From the NCBI RefSeq assembly GCF_000015265.1, contig NC_008699.1, positions 2,356,001 to 2,420,000 of the forward strand: a stretch of DNA of 64,000 nt, in the 5' to 3' direction. Origin of the DNA: Nocardioides sp. JS614. Lineage in GTDB: Bacteria > Actinomycetota > Actinomycetes > Propionibacteriales > Nocardioidaceae. The translations under genes and the position numbers were made by a program. Shown one piece after another: positions 17,679 through 26,872 of the stretch (its first letter is position 1; every line of letters begins with the position of its first letter). The notes beneath the pieces are model-generated. The model saw nothing but the letters and a program-made list of their open reading frames with translations, made no database searches and was not told where the DNA came from.

Positions 17679-18127
17679 TGACCGCCCGCATCCGCAGTCT
17701 CACGACGCGGCGCTCGCGTGATGAGCGCGGCTCCATCAGCGTCTGGTTCGCCACCGCAGCACTGGCGATGATCATCCTCGTCGGGATGGCCGTCGACCTC
17801 GGCGGCAAGGTCCACACCCAGCAGCAAGCCCGCAGCGCTGCCGCCCAGGCCGCCCGCACCGGCGCCCAGGAGGTTCAGGGCTCGACCGCAGTCCGCGGCG
17901 AGGACCTCCGCGTCGACCTCACCGCCGCCAAGACGGCCGCCATGGACTATCTCCGCGCCGCCGGCGTGGAGGGAACCGTCCGCGTCGTCGACGGCGACAC
18001 CCTGATCGTCACCACCACCGACACATACACCAGCAAGTTCCTCGGGATCATCGGCCTGGACACAATGCAGGTCACCGGGGAGGCGTCCGCGCGGCTCATC
18101 CGCGCCGAAGGAGGCATCGAGAGATGA
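17675..18127 (+). CDS. TadG-like short pseudopilin
   Basis: 150 residues, again starting with a basic leader and RDERGSISVW, then a hydrophobic helix (FATAALAMIILVGMAVDLGG) and an Ala/Gln-rich amphipathic segment (QQQARSAAAQAARTGAQE) typical of TadG-type proteins. The von Willebrand-like C-terminus found in full TadG proteins is absent, so this is a short form. Starts at 17675 and 17678 are both possible. It overlaps the large LysM gene by four bases. Confidence 0.78.
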   Translation: MMTARIRSLTTRRSRDERGSISVWFATAALAMIILVGMAVDLGGKVHTQQQARSAAAQAARTGAQEVQGSTAVRGEDLRVDLTAAKTAAMDYLRAAGVEGTVRVVDGDTLIVTTTDTYTSKFLGIIGLDTMQVTGEASARLIRAEGGIER

Positions 18128-21100
18128 CCACGCCCACCCATCCCACCCTGGGCCAGCGGCTCACCGGCCTCGCAGCCTCGATCGCCGTACTCGGCATCGT
18201 CCTCGGGCTGCCCGCACTATTCCTCGCGATCGGTGCCAGCCCAATCCCGGACCACGTCCCGACCCTGGACGGCATCAAGAACGCGCTCATGGCGCCCGAC
18301 GACGGCACCCTCGTCCTCGGCCTGTTCAAGGTGATCGGCTGGGTCGCGTGGGCCTTCATGGCGCTGAGCCTGGTCGTGGAGGCCATCGCACGGCTCCGCA
18401 AGGTCCAGGCGCCCCAGCTGCCGGGCCTGGGCCGGCCGCAGGCCGCAGCACGCGGCCTCATCGGCCTCGCCGCTCTGCTGTTCATCGCCGCGCCCATCGC
18501 CGCCCAGGCAGCCACGATCACCACGGCCGCCGCGGCGCCGGTGACGGTGGGACCTGTCAACGCCGGTGCCGCCGACCAGGCACCCGCCCAGCAGGACGTC
18601 AAGGTCGAGACGAAGCAGGAGCGCCAGCGCAAGACCGTCGACCACGCTGTGAAGCCGGGGGAGAGCCTGTGGTCGATCGCCGAGAACCACTTCGGCGACG
18701 GTGCCCGCTACAAGGAGCTCGTCGAACTCAACCGCGACCTCCTCGGCGCGCAGCCGAGCTTCCTCGAGCCCGGTTGGGTTCTCAAGCTGCCCGCGGTCAA
18801 CGGCGGGGCACCGGCGCACGACTACACGGTGCAGCCCACCGACACCCTCAGCGAGATCGCCCAAGAGCAGCTCGGCGACGCCGACCGCTGGCCCGAGATC
18901 TACCGGGCCTCCAGCGGCATCACCCAGCCCGGCGGGGCCCGGCTGACCGACCCCGACGTCATCGAGGTCGGCTGGAAGCTCAACATCCCCGGCGCCGAGC
19001 AGGGAGGCAGTCACGACGACACCCGGCACCAGCAGCCGCGCGACGTCGAGCCCGAGACGCCCGCCAGCCCCGAGGACCAGCGGCCCGTCGACCCGCCGGC
19101 CGAGGAGGAGCCGCCGGTCGCCCACGAGCCTGAGGTGCCCGAGGTACCCGAGACGGCCGTGCCCGACGCGCCGCCCCAAGCCGAGGCGCCGGCGTCGCCG
19201 GCCGCCGACGTCGACCAGGTCGACGACGCTGACGACTCGATCCTCGACGCGCCGTGGGTCCTCGCCGGTCTGACCGGCGGGGGCGTCCTGCTGTCCGGGG
19301 CGCTGCTCATGGCCCTGCGGTCCCGCCGCCGCGCCGGCTACCGGAACCGGACGCCCGGCCGCGCGATCGCCGCGCCGCCTTCGGAGCTCGCGCCGGTCGA
19401 GATGACCCTGAACGCCACCGGTGCCGCGGCCGCGGCGACCGTGGAGTTCGCGGACGAGGCGCTGCGCCGCCTCGCGGCCGCCGTCGGCGCGCAGGGCACC
19501 ACGATGCCGCCGCTCGCTGCCGTGGAGCTCGGGCACGGCAAGTTGACCCTGCACCTGAGCGCGCCGGCCGCAGTCCCGGCGCCCTGGGTAGGCAGCACGG
19601 ACCAGACCCACTGGCAGGTCAGCACGGACACCGCCGTCGACGAGCTCGGCCCCGACACCGGCAACGTCGAGCCGCCCTACCCGCTACTGGCCACAATCGG
19701 CATGAGCGACACAGGGGAGACGTGGCTGCTCAATTGCGAGGAGCTGTCCACACTCACCATTAGCGGCGACCCGACCTACGGCCGGGACTTCGCCCGCCAC
19801 CTCGCCGCGCAGCTCGCCGTCAACCCGTGGTCGCGCCGCGTCCAGGTCGACTGCATCGGCGTGGCTGAGGAAGCCGTCGCCATGGACGAGCGGATCAGCT
19901 ACTACCCGACCGGATCAGCCGGGTCACCCGCGACCGCGGAGGCCCTCGCGGCCGCCGTCACCACTGTCGACCGGGCGAAGCGACATGACACCGACGCGTC
20001 CACGGCGCGCACCGGCAGCGTCGACGACGACACCTGGCCCGCCCGGATGCTGTTGCTCGACGCGGCGGCCGGAGACCCCGAGGACCTTGAGCAACTGCTG
20101 CAGCTGGTCACCAACCACGTCGGGCAGTCCGCCACCTCCATCGTCGTCGCCGGCGAGCGTCCCAACACACCGGGCGCCGTCCTGCACATGACGAACACCG
20201 GCCGCGTCGTCCTCGAGCACGCCGGCCTCAACCTCATCGCCGTCGGCCTCACCAGCGACGAAGCCCGCGGCTGCGCCCTGGTCTACGCACAGAGCGAGGT
20301 CGCCGAGGACGTCCCCGTGCCGGTCGACGAGACCGTCACCGACGGCTGGGAGGCCTACACCGACCAGTCCGGGGCACTGCGCCGCGAGTACACCCTGCCG
20401 CGCAACACCCCCGCGGACACCGTCGACGAGCCGCTGTCCTCCCTCCTGGAGGGCGACGACGAGGACTACATCCGTCAGAGCGCGATCGTGCAGGAGGACC
20501 TCGAGACGCTGGCGCCGAAGGTGCCCGAGCACGTCCGAGCCGAGGTCGAGCAGAGCGACCCCACTCTCGACCAGGACATCGCCGACTGGTTCTCGACCAA
20601 CAGCGACCGTCCACGGCTCAGCCTGCTCGGTCCGGTCACCGCGCGCACCCACGGCAAGGCCCTGGCCAAGCGCAAGCCCTACTTCACCGAGCTCCTCGCG
20701 TACTTGGCCCTGCACCGCAAGCACGGAGCCACCCGCGAGGAGATCGGCGAGGCATTCGGGATCACCCCCGGCAAGGTGCGCGACTACACCAACACCGTCC
20801 GCGAATGGCTGGGCACCAACCCCACAACTGGAGAGCCCCACCTGCCCCACGCCGACAAGGCCCCTGCCACCAAGCTCCGCGGCGTCAACGTCTACCAGGT
20901 CGACGACGGCCTCCTGGTCGACCTGCACCTCTTCCTCCGACTGCGCAAGCGCGGGCAGGCCCGGGGCGGCGCGGAAGGCGTCGCCGACCTCTGCACCGCG
21001 CTCGAGCTCGTGGGCGAGGCGAAGCCGTTCAGCCAGCTGCGTGAAGAGGGATGGTCTTGGCTCGTCAACGAGCCCGACCGCGTCGACCTCATGGCTTCTG

Positions 21101-21384
21101 GCTGGATCGCCGACGTCGCCCTCATCGTCGTCACCGAGGCTCTCGCCGCAGGCGACCTGGTCAAGGCCCGCTCCGTCGCCTACGTCGCCAACCGGGCCGA
21201 CCCTGACGGCGAGAGCACCCGCCTGTGCCTGGCCCACGTCATGAAGGCCGAGGGCGACCAGCTCGAGGCCGACCGGATCCTCCGCGAGGAGATCTGCAAC
21301 CGGTCCGATGACGGCGACGCCCCCATGGAACTGTCGGAGCGCACTAAGACCATCATCAGTACCCACGGCTGGCTCGCGAGCTGA
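18124..21384 (+). CDS. membrane LysM protein with regulator-like C-terminus
   Basis: A 1086-residue protein with an unusual order. Two N-terminal membrane helices come first (residues ~17-45 and 75-95), then another (LIGLAALLFIAAPIAAQA) and two LysM peptidoglycan-binding repeats (~178-225 and 238-290). A long acidic Pro/Glu linker leads to a further helix near 376-392 and a large cytoplasmic part. The last 300 residues hold a winged-helix-like segment (GATREEIGEAFGITPGKVRD) and a helical repeat domain similar to the BTAD domain of AfsR/SARP regulators. It could connect cell-wall contact to cytoplasmic control of the pilus. Similar proteins occur in actinobacterial Tad-like loci, but I know of no tested function. 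Confidence 0.82.
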   Translation: MTTPTHPTLGQRLTGLAASIAVLGIVLGLPALFLAIGASPIPDHVPTLDGIKNALMAPDDGTLVLGLFKVIGWVAWAFMALSLVVEAIARLRKVQAPQLPGLGRPQAAARGLIGLAALLFIAAPIAAQAATITTAAAAPVTVGPVNAGAADQAPAQQDVKVETKQERQRKTVDHAVKPGESLWSIAENHFGDGARYKELVELNRDLLGAQPSFLEPGWVLKLPAVNGGAPAHDYTVQPTDTLSEIAQEQLGDADRWPEIYRASSGITQPGGARLTDPDVIEVGWKLNIPGAEQGGSHDDTRHQQPRDVEPETPASPEDQRPVDPPAEEEPPVAHEPEVPEVPETAVPDAPPQAEAPASPAADVDQVDDADDSILDAPWVLAGLTGGGVLLSGALLMALRSRRRAGYRNRTPGRAIAAPPSELAPVEMTLNATGAAAAATVEFADEALRRLAAAVGAQGTTMPPLAAVELGHGKLTLHLSAPAAVPAPWVGSTDQTHWQVSTDTAVDELGPDTGNVEPPYPLLATIGMSDTGETWLLNCEELSTLTISGDPTYGRDFARHLAAQLAVNPWSRRVQVDCIGVAEEAVAMDERISYYPTGSAGSPATAEALAAAVTTVDRAKRHDTDASTARTGSVDDDTWPARMLLLDAAAGDPEDLEQLLQLVTNHVGQSATSIVVAGERPNTPGAVLHMTNTGRVVLEHAGLNLIAVGLTSDEARGCALVYAQSEVAEDVPVPVDETVTDGWEAYTDQSGALRREYTLPRNTPADTVDEPLSSLLEGDDEDYIRQSAIVQEDLETLAPKVPEHVRAEVEQSDPTLDQDIADWFSTNSDRPRLSLLGPVTARTHGKALAKRKPYFTELLAYLALHRKHGATREEIGEAFGITPGKVRDYTNTVREWLGTNPTTGEPHLPHADKAPATKLRGVNVYQVDDGLLVDLHLFLRLRKRGQARGGAEGVADLCTALELVGEAKPFSQLREEGWSWLVNEPDRVDLMASGWIADVALIVVTEALAAGDLVKARSVAYVANRADPDGESTRLCLAHVMKAEGDQLEADRILREEICNRSDDGDAPMELSERTKTIISTHGWLAS

Positions 21385-21406
21385 CTCGGGAAGGGAGCAC
21401 CAGCAC

Positions 21407-21682
21407 ATGACCACCTTCAACCAGGAGCTCACCGGCCGCTACGTCGCGGCCGGCGGCGACCGCCCCGACCTCGACGCCCGACGCGTCGCCAGAGCCGTCT
21501 TCGTCCGCGACACCATCCGCACCCTCTACGACGCCGACAAGCGATTCGGCATCGACCCCGCCGACAGCGGCTCGCTGGCCGAGCTCGTCGACGCCGCCGA
21601 AGAACACCTCGAGCACATCGCCACCGACGTCAGCCAGCGATCAGTCATGGCGCCGCCCAACACAGGAGGAGACCCCGCATGA
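21407..21682 (+). CDS. small hypothetical protein of pilus operon
   Basis: 91 residues, mostly helical and acidic, no signal peptide, no motif I recognise. AAGGGAG lies 10 bases before the ATG at 21407. It is between the LysM protein and a lipoprotein gene whose start overlaps its stop, so it belongs to the operon. Confidence 0.7.
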   Translation: MTTFNQELTGRYVAAGGDRPDLDARRVARAVFVRDTIRTLYDADKRFGIDPADSGSLAELVDAAEEHLEHIATDVSQRSVMAPPNTGGDPA

Positions 21683-22245
21683 GGAAGCACCACTCCGCAC
21701 TTGGGGGAGTGGCCCTCGCCCTCGCCCTCACCCTCACGGGCTGCTCGGACGACGGCACCGACCCCGAGGCCGAGGACACCCCGACCGCCACGCCCAGCTC
21801 GACCCCGACGAGCACTGCGCCGACGCCGCAGACTCCCGAGGAGAAGGCGGCAGCTCAGCTGACCGGGTACCTGAAGGTGCGCGACGACTTCTACCGAGCC
21901 GCCACGATCGACTTCAAGCGTCTGAACAAGGTCGCAACGGGCGACGAGTTCCTCCAGATTCAGGCCGCCGTCGCGGATCTGGAGCGGTACGCGATCAAGG
22001 TCACGGGCCAGTACGGCCACACCCTCGACGAACCGCGGCGCCGCACCGACTCGATGATCATCATCACCGACTGCGAGGACCGAACCGACGTAGTCGAGCG
22101 CAACAAGGACGGCAAGAGCATCAAGCACACGGACCCTAACGGGGATCCGCTGGGCAACCCCCTTCCTGTCGAGTACACCCTGGTCAAGGACAAGGGAGCG
22201 TGGAAGGTTTCCAAGTCCGACATCAAATGGGATCAGTCATGCTGA
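21679..22245 (+). CDS. predicted lipoprotein
   Basis: 188 residues with a signal peptide and lipobox LTGC, then a Thr/Ser/Pro-rich linker (residues ~28-52) and a globular domain of the kind found in many actinobacterial lipoproteins (KAAAQLTGYLKVRDDFYRA; VEYTLVKDKGAWKVSKSD), similar in style to small SnoaL/NTF2-like folds. Being last but one in the pilus operon it may sit at the outer membrane face near the pilus base. Function unknown. It overlaps both neighbours. Confidence 0.8.
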   Translation: MRKHHSALGGVALALALTLTGCSDDGTDPEAEDTPTATPSSTPTSTAPTPQTPEEKAAAQLTGYLKVRDDFYRAATIDFKRLNKVATGDEFLQIQAAVADLERYAIKVTGQYGHTLDEPRRRTDSMIIITDCEDRTDVVERNKDGKSIKHTDPNGDPLGNPLPVEYTLVKDKGAWKVSKSDIKWDQSC

Positions 22246-23138
22246 GGCGGCTCCTCGCTCTCGCGCTGACGGTCGCGGCGTCGCTGGTTGTCGTGTTGTT
22301 CACCGCGTCGAGCGCAAGTGCGGAGTGCGTCGAGGTCTACAACCCGGAGACAGGCCAGTTTGAGCTTGACTGTTCGGACGGCGGCGGCGATCCCGGAGGG
22401 AGCGGCGACAACGGCGGTGGAGGTTCGTCAACCTGCTCGTACGCGGGCAACGAGATCCCATGCACCGGACCGGACGGGTCGGTGTGGAGTAGTGCTCATG
22501 GGTGCTACGTGGGGGAGGCCTACCCGGCGGATGAGACCGAGCCACCGCCTGGTCAGACCGAGGAGGACGGCGCCTGGCACGTCTGCTACTTCCCGCCGCC
22601 GGGGTCCTCGTGGGAGCTGATGTGGATCGAGAACGGCACGGTGACGATCGACCCGGTGGTCCTTGCGAACCGAGCGATCGCCTCGATGGACCTGGACCCG
22701 ATCACGATCGGGATCGTCCCCGAGTCGGGCCCCAACCGGGTCGGTCTCGTCGGTCTGCCGGTGTGGATGTGGGTGGACAGCCCGACTGGCGACACGTTCG
22801 GCCCGATCACCGCCTCAGCCAGCGAGGGCACGGTCTCGGTCAGCGCGACCGCCAGCGTCTCCAGCATCGTGTGGAATATGGGTGACGGCAACAAGGTGAC
22901 CTGCGCCGGGAAGGGGACGCCGTACGCCGATCACTACGGGAAGCAGGACTCCCCGACCTGCGGGCACCGCTACGCGAAGATGTCGACCGACCAGCCCGAG
23001 GGTGCGTACCAGGTCACCGCGACGAGCCACTGGGTGGTCGAGTGGACCGGTGGCGGCCAGTCCGGAACCATCGAGTTCGACCTGGCCACCGAGCCCCTCC
23101 CGATCCGCATCGGGGAGGCCCAGGTGCTGACCCAGTGA
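22239..23138 (+). CDS. secreted protein of Tad/conjugation loci
   Basis: 299 residues with a signal peptide ending SSASA, then a Gly/Ser-rich linker and a cysteine-containing domain (CSYAGNEIPC, CYVGEAYP). The C-terminal half has a PKD-like fold signature (VWNMGDGNKVTC) common to actinobacterial proteins that are often misnamed ATP/GTP-binding proteins. It overlaps the lipoprotein end by seven bases and ends the pilus operon, 23 bases before a strong terminator. It may be an adhesin or tip protein, by inference from position. Confidence 0.8.
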   Translation: MLRRLLALALTVAASLVVVLFTASSASAECVEVYNPETGQFELDCSDGGGDPGGSGDNGGGGSSTCSYAGNEIPCTGPDGSVWSSAHGCYVGEAYPADETEPPPGQTEEDGAWHVCYFPPPGSSWELMWIENGTVTIDPVVLANRAIASMDLDPITIGIVPESGPNRVGLVGLPVWMWVDSPTGDTFGPITASASEGTVSVSATASVSSIVWNMGDGNKVTCAGKGTPYADHYGKQDSPTCGHRYAKMSTDQPEGAYQVTATSHWVVEWTGGGQSGTIEFDLATEPLPIRIGEAQVLTQ

Positions 23139-23161
23139 CCCTGTACTAGCAGACCGACCAC

Positions 23162-23205
23162 CGACACAGGTCCCCGTCCTCACAGCAGGAAGGGGACCTG
23201 TGTCG
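23162..23205 (+). terminator. terminator of pilus operon
   Basis: Perfect 14-base arms CGACACAGGTCCCC (23162-23175) and GGGGACCTGTGTCG (23192-23205), with an inner TCCT/AGGA helix and a six-base loop. It comes 23 bases after the last pilus gene. There is no clear T run, as is common in GC-rich actinobacteria. Confidence 0.82.
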
Positions 23206-23281
23206 TTCGCTGCCCGAGCGCGCCCGGAGGCACCCGGCCCGCCGAGCGGAGCTGCTCGTGCTGCCGCTGCTGGACATGAAA

Positions 23282-23313
23282 GAGCCCCAGGCGTCTCGGG
23301 TCACCTGGGGCTC
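23282..23313 (-). terminator. terminator of the leftward HTH gene
   Basis: Arms GAGCCCCAGG (23282-23291) and CCTGGGGCTC (23304-23313), loop of 12. Read leftward the stem is followed by TTTCATG. It ends 90 bases after the stop of the gene at 23404. Between the two terminators nothing else is seen. Confidence 0.72.
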
Positions 23314-23403
23314 GCGAGAAGTAGAGCATGGGGTGGCTCGCCTGCGCAGATGAATAGGAAATCGCGGCCCTAGGCGTTCACCATCGGGGCGCCAGCTGGC
23401 CCG

Positions 23404-24243
23404 TCACGTGACCTGGGTGCCGCCCTCCTGGCGGTCGACGAGGCGGGGACCCGGGCCAGCGCCGCGCCGACCTGGCTGCCCCGGCGAGAGGAAGCCGCGC
23501 CGTCGTGCGGTGCCGATCCAGTCCCGCACGGTCGGCTCGGGGCGCCCGAACTTCGTGGCGAGCCGACCCGTTAGCCCCGGCCCGTTGGCGGCTTCCTGGA
23601 GGTACGCGCGCGCTACGTCCTCGAGCAGCGTGTCCGGTAGGCCTGGTCGGCCGCGGCGCTTGCCTGCCGCGGAGCTCGTCGCAGTCTCCAATGCGCTGAG
23701 TTCCTCGGGCAGGAGGTCCTCTACCGCGATGTCTCGCCGGCCATCGAGGCCGAGCTGGATGACGCCCTCGCTACGCCAGTCGTCTTGGGCGAGAGTCGCC
23801 TGAGCGCGAGCGACGATCTTGCCAAGAGGGATGCGGCGAAGGAGATCGCTCGTGATGAGCTGGCCCGGTTCAGCGCCGCGATCGTGGTCGGTTGCAGCGC
23901 GGTCCTCGTCGCTGCCGTCCTCGTATCGCCAGGTCAGCTTGAAGAGCTCGAGTTCCGCAACCTCCAGGCCGCGGCCGCGGTTGACCAGGATCCCGTAGAC
24001 CCGGACCGGGAGGTCTCGCGACGTGTAGACGAAGTCCGCCACGTAGCCGGCGCCGCGCGCGCGGCTCTTCATGTAGAGCTCGAGGCGATCCGGCGGCGGC
24101 GCGTCGCCGGGAGAGTCAAAGCCGGGATCGAAAAGAGACTGCTTGAACAGGTCGTACATCTGGCGCGTCCGCGTGAAGTCGTACGACAGGTCGCGGACCT
24201 CGAGGTGGTCGTCGGGCAAGTGATCGGTGGCGTTCTCGGTCAT
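23404..24243 (-). CDS. hypothetical protein with C-terminal HTH
   Basis: 279 residues. The first 150 form an unknown alpha/beta domain with conserved aromatic residues (FVYTSRDLPVRVYGILVNRG). The last third has a basic GKRRGRPGLPD stretch and an HTH-like part (VARAYLQEAANGPGLTG, then FGRPEPTVRDWIGTARRRGF), of the type common in actinobacterial genes of unknown role beside recombination or accessory DNA. The Met at 24243 is preferred; the open frame extends 22 codons further without a ribosome site. It is alone on its strand between the pilus terminators and the broken gene upstream. Confidence 0.72.
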   Translation of the reverse strand: MTENATDHLPDDHLEVRDLSYDFTRTRQMYDLFKQSLFDPGFDSPGDAPPPDRLELYMKSRARGAGYVADFVYTSRDLPVRVYGILVNRGRGLEVAELELFKLTWRYEDGSDEDRAATDHDRGAEPGQLITSDLLRRIPLGKIVARAQATLAQDDWRSEGVIQLGLDGRRDIAVEDLLPEELSALETATSSAAGKRRGRPGLPDTLLEDVARAYLQEAANGPGLTGRLATKFGRPEPTVRDWIGTARRRGFLSPGQPGRRGAGPGPRLVDRQEGGTQVT

Positions 24244-24491
24244 GGTCTCGACGGTAGGCCAGCAGGGCCGCGAACCGTACGGAAAAACCGTCCGACTTGC
24301 GCCGCCCAATTAGTCGGACGCCTGCGGCTGTTGAGGCAGGCACGGAAGGGGAGGCGGGGCGCTGACGTAACGCGCACCCTCAGGCCCTCGATCGGCGGCG
24401 CTCGTCAAACTGTGAGCGAGGCTCTCAGGGGAGAGCTCATCCCGTGTCCGTTCACCGGCAAGCGCCTGGGCGGTCGACAGGAACCGGCTGT

Positions 24492-25384
24492 CTAGCGGTA
24501 GTCGTCCGGTGACATGAACGTGGAGATGTCGGAGCTGGGCACGCACGGTTCCGCCAGTCGGGCGGCAAGCTCCTCCTCGGTCAGCTCCCGAGAGGCCGGC
24601 GTCACGTAGTCCGGGTCGTCCCAGCCGCAGCGGATGCAGGCACCGGCGACCATTCGGTAAGAGCCACAGCTCGCGCACCGGCTCCTCGCGCCCGTTGCCG
24701 CCCTCAGGCACATGGCGGTGATCACCGATAGGAAGTGGCTCACCCCCGAGACTCCGATGTGCGCGTCGTTGGCGATCGCGTTCTTGGCGTGGGCAGCCAG
24801 TTGACGTAGTCCCACGTCTCACGTGTGAGCTTGGTGCTGTACGAGCGCAGCTGCTTGCTGGAAGGACCCTCGGCTTGATCAGCGATCAGCAGGTTGGTCC
24901 AGCCCACGACGTCAGCCGCCTTGGGGGCGTCGCCACCTTCGGGTATGAGCGAGTCGTCGGCAACTTCGCCGGCGCAGGTGACCATCGCCTCGCGCAGTCG
25001 CACCCCGACCGCCTGGAAGTCCTCGGCCTCGCGTGCGCCGTCGAGGGACTCGACCGCCTGCTCCCACAGGCGCCACGCTCGAGGAAGCAGTCCCGCAGCC
25101 TCATCGGTGATCGGGCGCTCCTCCCGGCTGGCGATGCGAACCATGAGCCCGACGTGAAACGTGAGCGCGACGTCGCGGCTGGTGAAGTCGTCCTGCGAGT
25201 AGTAGTTGAGCGAGTTGCTGATCGCCCACCAACGACTGTCGCTGCAGTGCACGTCCCAGATGTCGTGCAGCACCGAGCCGACCCGCTCGACCGCGACCTT
25301 CTCCAAATGCACCACGGGGTCGTCGGCCATCTGGGCCGCGAAGTAGTCGAGGACCTGTTCTCGCTCGAGGTCGGACGCCTTCAC
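24492..25384 (-). pseudogene. frameshifted zinc-ribbon protein
   Basis: Two overlapping reading frames together make one protein. The first (25384 to about 24790) gives an unknown domain (WDVHCSDSRWWAISNSLNYY, then FHVGLMVRI) and reaches RETWDYVNWL. The second continues with AHAKNAIANDAHIGVSGVSH, SVITAMCLRA and a zinc ribbon (CASCGSYRMVAGACIRCGW). At the junction (near 24800) the leftward strand reads CTGCCCACGCC where CTGGCCCACGCC would keep the frame, so one G is missing. Repaired, the protein would be about 297 residues. It is likely a disabled accessory gene; a sequencing error or a programmed shift are the alternatives. Confidence 0.78.
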
Positions 25385-25582
25385 CGTTGTCCTCCCCGGT
25401 CATCGGCAACCACCCCGCCAGTCTGACAGGGCCTTGAGCTGCCCATCCGGCCGCTGGTCATGAATGTCTACCAGTCCGGTGTGGAAAGTCGGCATTCGCC
25501 GGTTGGAAGAGTCCGCTGCATCTCGACAACTAGGCCCCGCACCACCCTGGTCAAGAAGTTTCTGCACCTTTCGGGGGGACGT

Positions 25583-25630
25583 CCTCTGACGCGAAGATTC
25601 ACCCCAGCGGGTGGGCCTTCGCGTCAGAGG
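25583..25630. terminator. large hairpin after IS110 transposase
   Basis: Arms CCTCTGACGCGAAG (25583-25596) and CTTCGCGTCAGAGG (25617-25630) are perfect; inside, CACCC/GGGTG pairs around a CAGC loop. It begins four bases past the transposase stop. It may end the transposase transcript and shield the IS from outside transcription, or be part of the IS end. The stretch 25,385-25,582 shows nothing else. Confidence 0.7.
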
Positions 25631-25633
25631 TCT

Positions 25634-26872
25634 TCAGCTCGCGTGGTCGAGGGTGACGCGGTAGCCCATGGCTTCGAGCTGGCTGATGGCTCGCATCTTG
25701 GTGCGGTCGGGGTGGAGGCGGTTGAAGAACTCGCCTCCAGGGTCGTCGTAGAGGGTGCCGGTGGTGCCCATGTGCCAGATCGCGATGAGCATGGAGTGCT
25801 GGATCGCGACGTTGGCCTTCAGCGGGCCGCGCCGGCTGGCGATCCGCCGGTAGCGCGCGCCGAGGTAGGTGGTCCGGTTCTGTGAGCACGCCATCGCGGC
25901 CGCCCCGAGTGCGCCCTGCAGGTAGGGGTTCCCGGGCCTGGTCCGTGAGGACTTCACCTTCCCGGCGGACTCGTTGCTGCCGGGTGTGGTCCCGGCCCAA
26001 GAGGCGAGGTGCTTGGCAGTGGGGAACCGGGTCATGTCCGCGCCGGTCTCGGCGGTGATGATGTCGGCGGTGATCGTGGAGATTCCCGGGATCGTGCAGA
26101 TCAGGTCGTGGAAGCCCTGAAACGGCTCGATCACCACCTCGATCCGCTCAGTCAACTGCTCGACGGCGGCGGTGTGTCGGTCGATGAGATCCAGGTGGAC
26201 CCGGGCGAGGAACGCGTGGTGTTCGGTGAACCGGCCAGCGAGCGCTTCGGTCAGTTCAGGGATCTTGGACCGCAGTCGACGCCTGGCCAGGTCGGCAAGC
26301 CCGGCGGGATCGCGGTCGCCGGCGATCAGCGCTTCGAGCATGGCCCGTCCTGAGACGCCCATGATGTCGGAGGCGACCGCGGACAGCTTGATCCCGGCGT
26401 CCTCCAGCAGCTTCTCCAGCCGTTGGACCTCCCGGCCACGTTCGCGGGTGATCGCGGTCCGTGCCCGGGTCAGGTCCCGCAGTTGCCGGATCGGTTCGGG
26501 TGGCACGAACGAGGCCCGGACCAGGCCGTGCGCACCGAGCTGGGCCAGCCAGGTCGCGTCGGCGACGTCGCTCTTGCGTCCCGGCAGGGTCTTGACATGG
26601 CGGGCGTTGACCAGCATCACCTCGACACCGGGCAGGTCTTCGAGCAGGTAGTAGAACGGCTTCCAGTAGTCACCGGTTGCCTCCATCACCACACACGTGA
26701 CCTGCTCGGCGATCAGATGCTCGCGCAGCGCCAGGATCTGGCCGGTCATTGAGGTCCAGGTCGTGACCGTTTCCACGGTCTTGCGCCGACCTGCTCCCGC
26801 ATGTCGGACGCAGACCTTGGCGTCCTTCTTCGACACGTCCATGCCCGCACACCGGACGTGGATCACTTCCAT
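25634..26872 (-). CDS. IS110-family transposase (DEDD recombinase)
   Basis: 412-residue transposase of the IS110 family, which moves DNA through a RuvC-like DEDD domain and a C-terminal serine-containing domain. Seen: Asp12 (GMDVSKKDAKV), Glu64 (EATGDYW), Asp102 and Asp105 (SDVADATWLAQL), then the Transposase_20 helix-hairpin part (LICTIPGISTITADIITAET) and SNESAGKVKSS with the candidate catalytic Ser. All four acidic residues are present and the frame is open, so it may be active. ATG 26872 is used because AGGAGG lies eight bases before it. A much longer open frame on this strand up to 28,501 is only antisense to real genes. Confidence 0.95.
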   Translation of the reverse strand: MEVIHVRCAGMDVSKKDAKVCVRHAGAGRRKTVETVTTWTSMTGQILALREHLIAEQVTCVVMEATGDYWKPFYYLLEDLPGVEVMLVNARHVKTLPGRKSDVADATWLAQLGAHGLVRASFVPPEPIRQLRDLTRARTAITRERGREVQRLEKLLEDAGIKLSAVASDIMGVSGRAMLEALIAGDRDPAGLADLARRRLRSKIPELTEALAGRFTEHHAFLARVHLDLIDRHTAAVEQLTERIEVVIEPFQGFHDLICTIPGISTITADIITAETGADMTRFPTAKHLASWAGTTPGSNESAGKVKSSRTRPGNPYLQGALGAAAMACSQNRTTYLGARYRRIASRRGPLKANVAIQHSMLIAIWHMGTTGTLYDDPGGEFFNRLHPDRTKMRAISQLEAMGYRVTLDHAS

